Part shown: positions 48,499-58,143 of the stretch, piece after piece | How positions within the stretch are numbered: the stretch's first letter is position 1 | Layout: every line of letters starts with the position of its first letter | Assembly (NCBI GenBank): GCA_964553045.1 | Contig: CAZKJG010000001.1 | Location: 150,231 to 214,230, forward strand | DNA length: 64,000 nucleotides | Reading direction: 5' to 3' | Source of the DNA: JAWLEP01 sp964553045 | Lineage (GTDB): Bacteria; Fermentibacterota; Fermentibacteria; Fermentibacterales; JCC-6 | Notes under the pieces: generated by a model | What the model saw: only the letters and a program-made list of their open reading frames with translations | Database searches by the model: none | Told to the model about the DNA's origin: nothing | Translations under genes and position numbers: made by a program

Positions 48499-50829
48499 TT
48501 ATCCTCTCTCAGTCTTCGGGAAGAAATGGGGCATGACGCCGGACAGCCTGGATACGGTCTCTATTCGAAGGCTGCGGCGCAGCTCGTCCGGGATCTCCAT
48601 GACGTCCTTCTCGTTCTCCTCGGGCAGGAGTACCCGCTCGATGCCCGCCGCCTTCGCGCCGAGCACCTTCTCCTTTATGCCCCCGACCGGCATGACCCTG
48701 CCCTGGAGGCTGATCTCGCCCGTAACGGCCACCATGTTCTCGGCGGGCATTCCCGAGAGCGCCGAGACCATGGAGACAGCCATGGCAACTCCCGCCGACG
48801 GGCCGTCCTTGGGCGTGGCCCCGGCTGGAACGTGCACATGTATGTCCACCTTCGAGAAGTCGGTCTCGATGCCGTAGTCCTCCCCGTGGGCGCGTATCCA
48901 TGTAAGCGCCGCCCGGGCGGATTCCTTCATCACATCTCCGAGCTGGCCGGTGAGGATCAGCTTGCCCGAGCCCTTCATTACGCTGGTCTCCACGAAGAGA
49001 ATCTCGCCGCCGGCCGGTGTCCAGGCAAGCCCGGTGACCACTCCCACCCTGGGCGCGCCCGAGGCCACCTCGCCCCGGTACCGTTCCGTCCCCAGCAGGC
49101 CGGCCACGCGTTCCCGGCCCACCACTACCAGCGACCTGTCACCCTGGGCCACCTGCATCGCAACCTTGCGGCAGACCTTCTCTATCTGGCGTTCCAGCTC
49201 CCTCACCCCGGCCTCGCGGGTGTACCTGTCGATTATCCTCCGCAGGCCCGTCTTCCTGAATCTCAAGAGCTTCCCGTTGAGGCCGGCGTTTCCCACCTGC
49301 TTCGGAACCAGGTAGCGCCGGGCTATCTCCAGCTTCTCCTCCTCGGTGTAGCCGGGGATGCGGATGATCTCCATGCGGTCGCGCAGCGGGGAGGGAATGG
49401 TGTCCAGCTGGTTGGCCGTGGTTATGAACTTCACGTTGCTCAGGTCGAACGGCAGGTTCAGGTAGTTGTCCCGGAAGTTGTCGTTCTGCTCCGGGTCCAG
49501 CACCTCCAGCAGCGCCGAGGTCGGGTCACCCCTGAAGTCCCTTCCGACCTTGTCTATCTCGTCCAGCATGAAAACCGGATTGTTGCTCCCGGCCTCCTTG
49601 ATGCCCTGGATTATTCGGCCGGGCATGGCGCCCACGTAGGTCCTTCTGTGCCCCCTTATCTCCGCCTCGTCGTGGATACCGCCCAGGGAAAGGCGTACGA
49701 AGCGTCTGTCAAGGGAGCGGGCGATGCTCTTGCCCATGGAGGTCTTGCCCACGCCGGGAGGGCCCACGAAGCATAGTATGGGGCTGGTGGCCTCACGGTT
49801 GAGTGCCCTCACCGCCAGGAACTCGAGGACCCTGTCCTTCACGTCCTTCAGATCGTAGTGGTCCTCGTTCAGTATCTTCCTGGCCCTGCCTATGTCCAGG
49901 CGGTCCTCGGTACCCTTCAGCCAGGGAAGGGTCAGTATCCATTCGATGTAGTTACGGGAGACGGCCACCTCTGGCAGGGCGGCCGGCATTCTGGCCAACC
50001 GGTCCAGCTCGTCCTCCGCGGCCTCGCGCACCTCCTCGGGGAGTTGCTTCTCGGCCAGCTTCTTCCGCAGCTCGGTCACCTCCGGGTTCTCGCCCCCGGT
50101 GCCCAGCTCCTTCTGAATGGCCTTCATCTGCTCCTTGAGATAGTACTCCTTCTGGTCCTTCTCTATCTCGGTCCGGACCTCGCCCTGTATCTTGTTGCGA
50201 AGACGGAGCACCTTCAGCTCGCGGCTCATAATGTCCGAGAGGATTCGAAGCCTGGCCACTATGTTGTCCTCTTCCAGCACCTTCTGCTTCTCGGCAACCC
50301 TGGCGTCTATGCCGCTCGCGGCAACGAATCCCAGTCTCTCGGGGTCGTTGAGCAGGCTGAGCATCTGCACCTCGTCGGGCACGCCCGGGGCCAGCTCCAC
50401 GATCTCCTTCAGCAGGTTCTCTATGCTCTTTCGCCAGGCTTCGAGCTCCACAGGGTCTTCCGGCCAGACGGTGCTCAGGCGCTCTACGCGCGCTCGCAGG
50501 TAAGGCTTTGTCTCCACTATCTCCAGTATTCTGAATCTGCTGAGCCCCTTCAGGCTGAGTCGCACGACGTCGCCGGGAAACCGGTACAGCTTGACCACTC
50601 CCGCCATGGTTCCGACGGTGTGAAGGCCCTCGCCTCCCCCGGGCCCCTCGGCGTCCTCGCGGACGGCTACAAGGCCCACGGTCTTGTCGCTGGACACGAC
50701 ATCCTCTATGAGCTGCAGGTCATCGCTCTCCGTAGCCGTGTAGGGCAGCAGGGTATAGGGGAAGGCAACCCCCTGGTGCACCGGCAACAGTGGCAACGTC
50801 TGGGGAAGCATCTCCTTCTCGTCAGTCAT
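48499..50829 (-). CDS. lon: ATP-dependent Lon protease
   Basis: 776 aa, standard for LonA. N-terminal LAN domain (LPLLPVHQGVAFPYTLLPY), central coiled coil, AAA+ module with Walker A GPPGVGKTSMGKS and Walker B VFMLDEIDKVG, and the proteolytic domain with the catalytic Ser in PKDGPSAGVAMA and Lys in GGIKEKVLGAKAAG. Degrades misfolded and regulatory proteins in the cytoplasm. Its start overlaps the hsp20 stop by 8 nt, so both are made together. Confidence 0.97.
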   Translation of the reverse strand: MTDEKEMLPQTLPLLPVHQGVAFPYTLLPYTATESDDLQLIEDVVSSDKTVGLVAVREDAEGPGGGEGLHTVGTMAGVVKLYRFPGDVVRLSLKGLSRFRILEIVETKPYLRARVERLSTVWPEDPVELEAWRKSIENLLKEIVELAPGVPDEVQMLSLLNDPERLGFVAASGIDARVAEKQKVLEEDNIVARLRILSDIMSRELKVLRLRNKIQGEVRTEIEKDQKEYYLKEQMKAIQKELGTGGENPEVTELRKKLAEKQLPEEVREAAEDELDRLARMPAALPEVAVSRNYIEWILTLPWLKGTEDRLDIGRARKILNEDHYDLKDVKDRVLEFLAVRALNREATSPILCFVGPPGVGKTSMGKSIARSLDRRFVRLSLGGIHDEAEIRGHRRTYVGAMPGRIIQGIKEAGSNNPVFMLDEIDKVGRDFRGDPTSALLEVLDPEQNDNFRDNYLNLPFDLSNVKFITTANQLDTIPSPLRDRMEIIRIPGYTEEEKLEIARRYLVPKQVGNAGLNGKLLRFRKTGLRRIIDRYTREAGVRELERQIEKVCRKVAMQVAQGDRSLVVVGRERVAGLLGTERYRGEVASGAPRVGVVTGLAWTPAGGEILFVETSVMKGSGKLILTGQLGDVMKESARAALTWIRAHGEDYGIETDFSKVDIHVHVPAGATPKDGPSAGVAMAVSMVSALSGMPAENMVAVTGEISLQGRVMPVGGIKEKVLGAKAAGIERVLLPEENEKDVMEIPDELRRSLRIETVSRLSGVMPHFFPKTERG

Positions 50830-51259
50830 CTATCTCCTTCGGATTCGTTTCATGTTCTCTCCCGCTTCCGGCGGTGTCGTCAACGGAACGGTCGGGCCGG
50901 AGTTCCCCGGGCGAGGAATTCGAGGAGATGGGTATCGCCACGCTGGCGCCGTCCAGTGTCATGGCCTCCACCCTGAGCAGGCCGTCACTGAGAACGGCCC
51001 GCGCACTGGTGATGTCTATGCGGCCCTGGAGCTCGATCTTCCGCTGGAACCGGCCGGTATCGATCTCCAGGCTCCTGGGGCTTACGCCCCGCATGGGGAG
51101 CTTCTTGCGGCCGGATATGCGTAGATAGGTGGGACCAACCACGACCTCGAGGTCCTCCCGGGCAACTCCGGGCAGCTCGGCGTAGACAACCCATCTGTCC
51201 TCGAGGCGATAGACATCTATGGACGGAGACCAGAACACCGCTTCATCGTGCAGGCGCAC
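50822..51259 (-). CDS. Small heat-shock protein, Hsp20/alpha-crystallin family
   Basis: 145 aa. Alpha-crystallin domain: PSIDVYRLEDRWVVYAELPGVAREDLEVVV in parts, LRISGRKKLP, the GRFQRKIELQG strand and LSDGLLRVEA in the place of the family's NGVLxV. A polar C-terminal tail follows. It prevents aggregation of unfolded proteins. GTG start with GGAG 4 nt upstream. The downstream lon gene fits a proteostasis operon; no CIRCE or other heat-shock operator is visible. Confidence 0.9.
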   Translation of the reverse strand: MRLHDEAVFWSPSIDVYRLEDRWVVYAELPGVAREDLEVVVGPTYLRISGRKKLPMRGVSPRSLEIDTGRFQRKIELQGRIDITSARAVLSDGLLRVEAMTLDGASVAIPISSNSSPGELRPDRSVDDTAGSGREHETNPKEIDD

Positions 51260-51273
51260 GGGTCTCCATCATG

Positions 51274-53712
51274 CTAGTCTACGTCGAACCTGACCTGGAC
51301 GGTGGTAGTCGACGGCACCGGTTCGTCGCCCTGCATGGCCGGGTTGAACTGCCACTGCTGCACGGCTTCCCGGGCGGCGTTTCCGCATCCCAGGCCCACC
51401 TCGTCGTTCACAACCGTGACCCCGGTTACGGACCCGTCAGTACCCACATTGACCTCCAGGGTCACGTAGCCATGCACGTCCCCGCGCTGACGCGCGAGGG
51501 CCGGAGTCTCGGGCGCGGTCTGGCTGATGGGGAACGCCGGGCTTGTCGGCTGGTCGGCCACGTCCTCGTCGCCTTCCTCGTCGCCTTCCTCGTCGCCTTC
51601 CTCGTCGCCTTCCTCGTCGCCTTCCTCGCCGCCCTCTTCGCCGCCTTCCTCGCCACCTTCGTCGCCGGCGGCCAGCTGCTGAGCCGTGTACTGAAGACGG
51701 GTGTCATCACCCGCGGTTATCGTAACCGTGGAGACCTGCTCCTCGTAGTCGGGATTGGTGAGGCGGACGGTGTACTCGCCCTCCTCCAGCTCTATGGGCG
51801 GAAGCGGGGTCTGGCCCTGGCTCTCGCCGTCGATGTATACCGTGGCGGGAGGCTCGGGGCTGATCCGAAGGCGGCCAGTGGTCACCTCTTCTGTAAGCGT
51901 AACCGTCCTGCTGTAGCCTTCATCGCCCAGGTCCACGTTGGCAACCCAGTCCTCGAAGCCCTCCTGGCGCACCACCAGGGTGTGATTGCCGTAGTCCGCC
52001 ACGTAGTTGAGGTTCCTGCCACTGTCTACCCTGTCACCGTCTACGTAGAAGATCGCGGTGCCCGGCACGCCGGCGGCCAGAGACAGTGTGATCTGGGCCT
52101 GATCGGGCGCCAGCAGGGCCAGCTCTCGGCTCAGCGTGTCGGGAGTATCGACCAGAAGCGTCTCGGGGTTGGAGTTGTAGCCCTCCATAACCGCCTGAAG
52201 CACATGGCGGCCGGTGGGAACCGCTATGCCCTGCCCCTCGATCTCCTCGCCGTTCAGAAGGAATGTGATGTTGCCGGGTTCGGGCCGTTCGTCGCCCTCC
52301 GGGACGGTTACGTCAAGCGCTATGTATGCCGAGTCGGTCCCGAGAGGCTGCATGCCCACCGTATCCGTGAAGGACTGGCCGTTCTCCAGCTGCAGGGTGC
52401 GGCGGACGGTCTGGAAGCTGTCCGCCCTCACCTCCAGCGTCTTCCGGCCGAAATCCTCCCCCTCGGCGGCGAACATCCCGGCGGCGTCGGCCTGCATCGG
52501 CGTGCCGTCCAGGGATACTGCCGGGTCATCGGGGCCCTGCACGGCGACGCGCACGCTGTAAGGCTCGATCAGAGGCTCGACCGGCCCGGTATCCTCGGGT
52601 TCTCCTCCCCCAAACACTCCGGAGATGAAGAGTACGGCGACTATTACGACCGCGGCTCCCACCCCGATGAGCACGGGTACGAGGGGGAACTCCTTCTTCG
52701 CCGCCGGGGCGGCGGCTCCGGCTCTTCTTCTTGTTGCCGGTGCGGCGGCCGGCCTCCTCTTCTCCGGCTCCTCCTCGGCCCCCGCCACCCGCTTGAGCCT
52801 GGCGTGAAGCTCCCTCAGGGTAGTGTTGTCCGGGTATCGGCTAATGGCGGACTCCGCCTCGCTCATTGCCTCGTCGTACGCGCTGCGGGCGATCTTCTCC
52901 CGAATCGAGGATACCGCGGCATCGACTCCGGCAACCTCTGCGGGCTCCGCCTCGGGCTCGGGCTCCGGTTCGGGCTCGGGTTCCGGCTCGAGCTCCACTT
53001 CGGACTCGGGCTCCCCGGCCGCTTCCACGGGGGCTGCGGCAGCTGCCGGTTCCTCCTTCTCCTCGGCCTCCTCGAGCTCCTCCTCGGCCACCATGTCCTC
53101 GAGGTCCTCGATGCCCTCTATCTCGGCCTCTTCCAGCTCTTCCTCTTCCATCAGCGGCTCTTCGGCCCCGCCGGGCGTGTAGGCCTCCAGCTCATCGAGA
53201 AGCTTCTCGAGCACCGGAGCCTCGGGCCACACATCGAATATCTCCCTGGCCTGCTCAACGGCTGCGGCCGGGGCATCCTGCCTCAGCTTGGTGAAAGCCA
53301 GATCGGCGAGGTTGTTGGTCTTGATGGTCCGCTTGACCACCAGGATCCTCTTCTGGACCTCGCGGTTCTCGGGATCGTGCCTCCTGGCCCTTTCGAGCTC
53401 CTGAAGGGCCCTCACCTCATCACCCTGGTCCAGGGCCTGCTGCGACCGGTCTATGCACTCCTGGACGAAGTCGGTCGGGGAGGATACGGAGCCGTCCGGA
53501 GTGTGGCTCCTGGCGCTTCTGGTGCGCTTGAAGGTCTGCATGGCGGCGATCTCGCGCTCCACGGTGTCGATCTCTTCCCGGACGTCCTGGTTGTCCGGGT
53601 CGATCTCGAGAGCCTCTCGGAGAAACTCCAGAGCCTTCTCGCGCTCTCCCTTCTGAATCCGCTTCCTGGCAGATCTCAGAAGCTCGGTAACCTTACTGTC
53701 CGCTGCGCTCAT
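51274..53712 (-). CDS. TPR, transmembrane, PEGA and TonB-C multidomain protein
   Basis: 812 aa without a signal peptide. The cytoplasmic N-terminus has TPR-like helices (about 1-175; EKALEFLREALEIDPDNQDV, ALQELERARRHDPENREV), then acidic linkers including an (EP)n run, a third TPR-like stretch (about 265-305) and one membrane helix (FPLVPVLIGVGAAVVIVAVLFI, about 345-366). The periplasmic half holds about four PEGA-type domains (YVDGDRVDSG, VYIDGESQGQTPLPPIEL), an EEGD tandem repeat, and a TonB C-terminal domain (GYVTLEVNVGTDGSVTGVTVV ... AVQQWQFNPA). It seems to link a cytoplasmic platform to the outer membrane. Strong ribosome binding site AGGAGGGGG. Confidence 0.85.
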   Translation of the reverse strand: MSAADSKVTELLRSARKRIQKGEREKALEFLREALEIDPDNQDVREEIDTVEREIAAMQTFKRTRSARSHTPDGSVSSPTDFVQECIDRSQQALDQGDEVRALQELERARRHDPENREVQKRILVVKRTIKTNNLADLAFTKLRQDAPAAAVEQAREIFDVWPEAPVLEKLLDELEAYTPGGAEEPLMEEEELEEAEIEGIEDLEDMVAEEELEEAEEKEEPAAAAAPVEAAGEPESEVELEPEPEPEPEPEPEAEPAEVAGVDAAVSSIREKIARSAYDEAMSEAESAISRYPDNTTLRELHARLKRVAGAEEEPEKRRPAAAPATRRRAGAAAPAAKKEFPLVPVLIGVGAAVVIVAVLFISGVFGGGEPEDTGPVEPLIEPYSVRVAVQGPDDPAVSLDGTPMQADAAGMFAAEGEDFGRKTLEVRADSFQTVRRTLQLENGQSFTDTVGMQPLGTDSAYIALDVTVPEGDERPEPGNITFLLNGEEIEGQGIAVPTGRHVLQAVMEGYNSNPETLLVDTPDTLSRELALLAPDQAQITLSLAAGVPGTAIFYVDGDRVDSGRNLNYVADYGNHTLVVRQEGFEDWVANVDLGDEGYSRTVTLTEEVTTGRLRISPEPPATVYIDGESQGQTPLPPIELEEGEYTVRLTNPDYEEQVSTVTITAGDDTRLQYTAQQLAAGDEGGEEGGEEGGEEGDEEGDEEGDEEGDEEGDEDVADQPTSPAFPISQTAPETPALARQRGDVHGYVTLEVNVGTDGSVTGVTVVNDEVGLGCGNAAREAVQQWQFNPAMQGDEPVPSTTTVQVRFDVD
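51563..51658. repeat. 12-bp coding tandem repeat (EEGD/EEGG)
   Basis: Five perfect copies of TCCTCGTCGCCT (51563-51622) followed by three diverged units. On the minus strand it encodes the acidic EEGD/EEGG repeat of the TonB-domain protein. The unit keeps the frame, so copy number can change without a frameshift. Confidence 0.9.
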
Positions 53713-53768
53713 GCCCCCTCCTGAAATGCTTTAATGAGGCTATGGGTACCCGTGTACAGGTTGTTGAT

Positions 53769-53796
53769 ATGCTACGACCCGCCCCTTCGCTGTCAA
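53769..53796 (-). promoter_or_regulatory. Promoter of the PEGA/hsp20/lon operon
   Basis: On the minus strand, TTGACA (53796-53791), 16 bp, then TAGCAT (53774-53769), about 50 nt before the ATG at 53712. The rest of the 186-bp gap to recG is relatively AT-rich but shows no other clear element. Confidence 0.5.
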
Positions 53797-53898
53797 GGAC
53801 CATGCGTTCCCCAGCTATGGAACCGATATGATCATGTCCAAAAACTGCCAACCGTTCAATTCAATATCTGAAAGAGAGGGCCTCAAGACAAGATGCGG

Positions 53899-55962
53899 CT
53901 AGCACCCCCCTCCTCGCCCTGCGGAAGGCAGGGGCGAGGACCGGCCGAAGCGGTGTTCGAAAAGCTCCTCCAGGTCCGGGGGCTCGGGATGGGCCTCCGC
54001 CAGACGCCGCGCCTCTGTCAGCAGGTCCATGTCCCTCTCCAGGTCCGCGACGGGAAAGGCCGGAACACCATGCTGCCTGGTGCCGATCACCTCTCCCGGC
54101 CCCCGAAGCTCCAAGTCCTTTTCGGCTATTCTGAAGCCGTCGGTGGTTGCGGCCAGTATGCGCAGCCTCTCCCACGCCGTCTGGTCCAGGCGGTCGCCGT
54201 GCACGAGGAAGCACCAGCTGTTCCGGCCGCCGCGCCCTATCCTGCCCCTGAGCTGATGGAGCTGGCTGAGACCGAAGCGCTCGGCACCGGATACGACCAT
54301 TACGGTCGCCTCCGGAACGTCGATACCCACCTCGATGACAGTGGTGGAGACCAGCACAGCGGTCCTCCCGAAGGCGAAATCGTCGGTGGCCGCAACCTTC
54401 TCCGGCCCGCTCATGCTGCCGTGAAGAAGGGAAACGCCGAAGCGCCCCAGCGGACCGTCTCGAAGTATCTCGTAGGCCGAGGTGGCGTCCCGAAGGTCCG
54501 CGTGCTCGCTCGCCTCCCGCAGGGGATAGACGATGAAGGCTCTCTCGCCCTTCTCCAGCCGGCCCAGAAGGAAATCGAAGATCTTCCCCCGGCGCTCGCG
54601 ATGCATCACCCGTGTGGTTATGCGGCCCCGTCCGGGCGGCATCTCGTCGAGAACCGCCAGATCCATGTCGCCGTAGAGAGTCATGGCCATCGTTCTGGGA
54701 ATGGGGGTGGCGGACATCACCATGAGGTGAGGCCTGGGCCGGCGTCCGACCAGGAGGCTCTCCCGCTGCTGGACACCGAACTTGTGCTGCTCGTCCACAA
54801 CCAGCAGCCCGAGACGATCCAGGGGCACCGAGCCCTCGAGAACGGCGTGGGTTCCCACCAGCAGGGAGATGTCTCCGGCTTCCAGCGCGCCGGCGAGCCT
54901 CTCCCTCTCTGCGGCCGGCGTGCTTCCGGTAAGCAGGCCGCAGCCCACATTCAAACCCTCCATGAAGGCTTCAAGAGACCTCATATGCTGGCTGGCCAGA
55001 ACCTCTGTGGGAGCCAGGACCGCCGACTGCAGTCCCGCCCGGTGGGCAAGCCAGCACAGCGCCGCCGCCACCACCGTCTTGCCCGAGCCCACGTCCCCCT
55101 GAAGAAGCCTCCGCATGGGAATCCGGGAGTCCATGTCCGACGACAGATGGCCCAGCGCCTTACTCTGGGCTCCCGTGAGACTGAAGGGCAGGCTCCCCGT
55201 GAACTCCTCCAGGGCCTCCGGCTCCGCGGGAACGGGTACGCCGTCCCCGATCCGGCGGCCGCTACGAAAAGCGCTTAGCATCTGCTGGTAGATGTAGAGG
55301 TCCTCCAGGGCGAGGGTTTCTCTGGCCCGCAGACCCTCCTTGGGATCATCCGGCCGGTGTACGGCCCTCAGCACCTCGGCCCCGCTGTGGAAGCCGCGGG
55401 CCTGCAGCACTTCACCCGGCAGGCTCATGGGAGCTTCGTCTCCCACCTCTTCCAGTGCCGCCCCAACCAGGCTGACTATGGTCCGCGGGCCTATCCCCTC
55501 GGTAAGCGGATACACCGGAACCACGCCCTGCGAGCCGTCTTCCTCATCGTTTGCGTCCAAAAAGACCAGGTCGGGATGGGCCATCGCCCGGCCGCCGAAG
55601 AAGCGCACCTCCCCGGAGGCGGACACCCGCACGCCGGGGCGCAGCCTGCGGCTTAGGTAGTCGGCATGGAAGAAGGTCAGGTCGAGGCTGCCGGTGCCGT
55701 CTGTCAGCGTGGCGTGGAATATCCGCCTCCCCTGGCGGCTACGCGAGAATCGGGTATGGGCAACGGTGCCCGCTACAACCGCCTCCTGGCCGGCGCGCAG
55801 GGAGGCTATGGACGCCACGTGCCTTCGGTCCACGTACCGGCGGGGAACGTGCAGAAGGAGATCGCCCACGGTCTCGATCCCCAAGCGCCCGAACCGCTTG
55901 GCCCTGGCCGGGCCCACACCCTTTAAGTACCTGATCTGCCGGGTCATTGCTTCGTTTTTCAT
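53899..55962 (-). CDS. recG: ATP-dependent DNA helicase RecG
   Basis: 687 aa, standard. Branch-migrating helicase for stalled replication forks. N-terminal wedge with OB fold (YLKGVGPARAKRFGRLGIETVGDLL, VAGTVAHTRFSRSRQ), Walker A LLQGDVGSGKTVVAAAL, DEQH box in LLVVDEQHKFGV, SATPIPRTMAMTLYGDMD and the RecG QLRGRIGRGG motif VI. The start is unsure: ATG 55962 is chosen, TTG 56001 or ATG 55947 are alternatives. A 7-bp inverted repeat with loop (55999-56016) lies just upstream, shared with the divergent TPR gene's promoter region. Confidence 0.95.
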   Translation of the reverse strand: MKNEAMTRQIRYLKGVGPARAKRFGRLGIETVGDLLLHVPRRYVDRRHVASIASLRAGQEAVVAGTVAHTRFSRSRQGRRIFHATLTDGTGSLDLTFFHADYLSRRLRPGVRVSASGEVRFFGGRAMAHPDLVFLDANDEEDGSQGVVPVYPLTEGIGPRTIVSLVGAALEEVGDEAPMSLPGEVLQARGFHSGAEVLRAVHRPDDPKEGLRARETLALEDLYIYQQMLSAFRSGRRIGDGVPVPAEPEALEEFTGSLPFSLTGAQSKALGHLSSDMDSRIPMRRLLQGDVGSGKTVVAAALCWLAHRAGLQSAVLAPTEVLASQHMRSLEAFMEGLNVGCGLLTGSTPAAERERLAGALEAGDISLLVGTHAVLEGSVPLDRLGLLVVDEQHKFGVQQRESLLVGRRPRPHLMVMSATPIPRTMAMTLYGDMDLAVLDEMPPGRGRITTRVMHRERRGKIFDFLLGRLEKGERAFIVYPLREASEHADLRDATSAYEILRDGPLGRFGVSLLHGSMSGPEKVAATDDFAFGRTAVLVSTTVIEVGIDVPEATVMVVSGAERFGLSQLHQLRGRIGRGGRNSWCFLVHGDRLDQTAWERLRILAATTDGFRIAEKDLELRGPGEVIGTRQHGVPAFPVADLERDMDLLTEARRLAEAHPEPPDLEELFEHRFGRSSPLPSAGRGGGC

Positions 55963-56079
55963 AACAGCCCTGAAACTACCCCCGTGCGTTCGGGGCAACA
56001 AGTCCAGGGGGACTTGACAAGGCTCCCCTCAGTACGTATCAGCGGCGGTTGACAGGGTTCATACTCTCTGGAGGTGCTG

Positions 56080-56595
56080 ATGGAGGCTCAGGTACCGGAG
56101 GAAGAGCTGGTCAAGGCGGTTGACGAAGCCCCCCGGGACGTCGACGCCAGGCTCCGGCTCGCCACCTACCTAAGGAAGGACAACAATCCGGCAAAGGCGC
56201 TTCCAGTGCTGAAAAGCGCCCTCGAAATAGATCCCAACAACCCCGAGATACACCTGCAGCTGGGGCTCTGCTGGGCGATGTCCATGCTGGAGAACGTGCC
56301 CACCCTGGAACTCTGGGGCCGGGACATCGACGAGGAGGACATCTTCGAGAACGCTCTGGAGAATCTGGAAACCGCTTCCGAGCTGGATCCGGAGCTCACC
56401 GAAGCCTACAACGCAATGGGGCGGCTCTACGTCATCCGCTTCCGGGAGGAGGAAGCCATAGAGATGTTCAAGGCCTCCCTGCAGATAGACCCCGCCCAGC
56501 TGGATATACTCGAGGAGCTGCAGGAGCTCACCGGACGCCCCGTATGGAACCTGCTCGACAAGGAGACCTATATGGGCGAGGAAGAGGACATCTAG
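56080..56595 (+). CDS. Small TPR protein
   Basis: 171 aa. Three tetratricopeptide-like units: NPAKALPVLKSALEIDPNNPEIHLQLG, the IFENALENLETASELDPELTEAYNAMG block and EEEAIEMFKASLQIDPAQLDILEEL, all read as helix pairs. No signal peptide. ATG at 56080 is chosen over the upstream GTG because CTGGAGG then lies 5 nt away. TTGACA hexamers at 56014 and 56049 could serve as -35 elements. It is divergent from recG; its partner proteins are unknown. Confidence 0.8.
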   Translation: MEAQVPEEELVKAVDEAPRDVDARLRLATYLRKDNNPAKALPVLKSALEIDPNNPEIHLQLGLCWAMSMLENVPTLELWGRDIDEEDIFENALENLETASELDPELTEAYNAMGRLYVIRFREEEAIEMFKASLQIDPAQLDILEELQELTGRPVWNLLDKETYMGEEEDI

Positions 56596-56706
56596 AGCCG
56601 CGCACCCAAGTTCTTGCCTCGGGAACCCTAATTCATTATCTCCTGTTATGCTGGCGTGTACTGGATAAGACAGCACAGCTTAGTCTTATAGAGGCGGAGG
56701 AAACCA

Positions 56707-58143
56707 ATGAGCACTCTAGGGGTCATATTTGCTCTTGCGGCGGTTTCGCTGCAGTGGGGTGCGCCGGTTGTTGAGGGGCCGCTGGAACCGGACCCGGTGT
56801 GGGGCGACGACATCCATGTCTGGAACATGGGGGCGGACAGCTCCACGTACGTCGGTCCGGGCATGCAATACTCCGACATGGCCGCCCTCAACGACACCTT
56901 GTACGCAATCGCCATCAAGTCGAAGAGCGAGCTTGACGCATTCAACATATACTGGTCCCTGAACAGCTACGAATGGTATCGGCGAAAGATCATTACGAGC
57001 CTGCGCAAGACGTACTCGCCGAACATGCGCATCACGCACGACGGCAATGTGCTTTATGTATCATCAAGCGTCAGAACCAGTGGCAGCACGTACTTCCTTG
57101 TCTTCAAGTACGACATGCCGGACTTCTCCAACTTCAACGCTGCAAACCTTCAGCTTCCCGAGGGCTCGGACAGCGTGAGCACCGCTGAGATCGTAGAGAA
57201 CATCGGATCGGGCGACTTCTGGCTGTTCGGCGACGATATCGCAGACGACCTCTACCTGGCCGTCAGCGAGGACACATGCGCCACGTGGAGCAGCTGGGAG
57301 CACGTCATTACCGGCGCCACCAGGCATTCCGCCGACAGCGACATCGCTGGCAACGTATTCGTCGCATACCGCGACCCCGCCGCCGGTCAGGCCAAGCTCG
57401 CCGTTTTCTCCAGCCCAGACAGCTCGGAGATCTTCACCATAGGCGAATGCGCTTCCGATGCATCGCCGAAAATCGCTGTCTACCGTGACATTGTAACGAA
57501 GATCGCAGTCGTCTATCACAATTCCTCAGACGAAGTCGTCATCTCTGTTTCAGAGAACATGGGGGAATCCTGGGAATCCCAGGTATACAGCGAGGGCAGA
57601 TATCCCAACATCGATTTGGATCGTCTCTCCGGCGAGTGCGGGCTGTGTTTCATAGGGCCGCTGGGCGTATCAATCGATGTAGCCACTGCTCCCAGTCTCT
57701 CCGAGATCTTTTCAACGGTTGCAGAGCCCGCGTCTGACGTTCCGGCCTTCGCAATCGGCCCTGCAGTAATAAGACACGATTTCTACGGCGAGGAGTACGG
57801 TCTGCTGTACATGGGAAGGACCGACCTGGGTTATCCCAAGGACCTCTGGTTCGACAGCTCGCTGTTCACCGGAATCGAGGAGGGCGAGACATTCGAGACG
57901 AGTACCGTGTCCGTCTATCCGAACCCCGCTGCGGGATCCTTCACCGCATCCTTCCGCCTTCCCGAGCCGCAGCAGGCCACCCTATCGGTATACTCCACCG
58001 ACGGCAGGCTGGTCGACGAGATCTTCAGCGGCATGACCTCGGGAGAGGATGTAGATGTGGCAAGGGAGCTTCCAGCCGGAGTCTACACTGTGGTTCTGAG
58101 AAGCGAAAGCGGAGTAAGCTCAGCGAGGATGGTCAGCCTCTAG
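56707..58143 (+). CDS. Secreted beta-propeller-like protein with C-terminal sorting domain
   Basis: 478 aa. Short signal sequence (MSTLGVIFALAAVSLQWGAP). Residues about 30-390 have repeated four-strand blocks with sialidase-like Asp-box echoes (SEDTCATWSSWEHV, SENMGESWESQVYSEG), suggesting a propeller. The last 75 residues (VYPNPAAGSFTASFRLPEPQQATLSVYSTDGRLV in parts, ending AGVYTVVLRSESG and ARMVSL) are a typical type IX secretion sorting domain. No catalytic residues of a sialidase can be assigned. The ribosome binding site GGAGG is 6 nt before ATG. Its last 24 nt overlap the convergent panE-like gene. Confidence 0.78.
   Translation: MSTLGVIFALAAVSLQWGAPVVEGPLEPDPVWGDDIHVWNMGADSSTYVGPGMQYSDMAALNDTLYAIAIKSKSELDAFNIYWSLNSYEWYRRKIITSLRKTYSPNMRITHDGNVLYVSSSVRTSGSTYFLVFKYDMPDFSNFNAANLQLPEGSDSVSTAEIVENIGSGDFWLFGDDIADDLYLAVSEDTCATWSSWEHVITGATRHSADSDIAGNVFVAYRDPAAGQAKLAVFSSPDSSEIFTIGECASDASPKIAVYRDIVTKIAVVYHNSSDEVVISVSENMGESWESQVYSEGRYPNIDLDRLSGECGLCFIGPLGVSIDVATAPSLSEIFSTVAEPASDVPAFAIGPAVIRHDFYGEEYGLLYMGRTDLGYPKDLWFDSSLFTGIEEGETFETSTVSVYPNPAAGSFTASFRLPEPQQATLSVYSTDGRLVDEIFSGMTSGEDVDVARELPAGVYTVVLRSESGVSSARMVSL

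Noticed and set aside
50822..51259. CIRCE or HrcA-type heat-shock operator near hsp20-lon
   Set aside because: No TTAGCACTC-N9-GAGTGCTAA-like element was found upstream; only a sigma70-like promoter is visible.
51271..53724. 817-codon plus-strand frame opposite the PEGA/TonB-domain gene
   Set aside because: Mirror frame caused by high GC and third-position bias; the minus-strand product has clear domains, this one has none.
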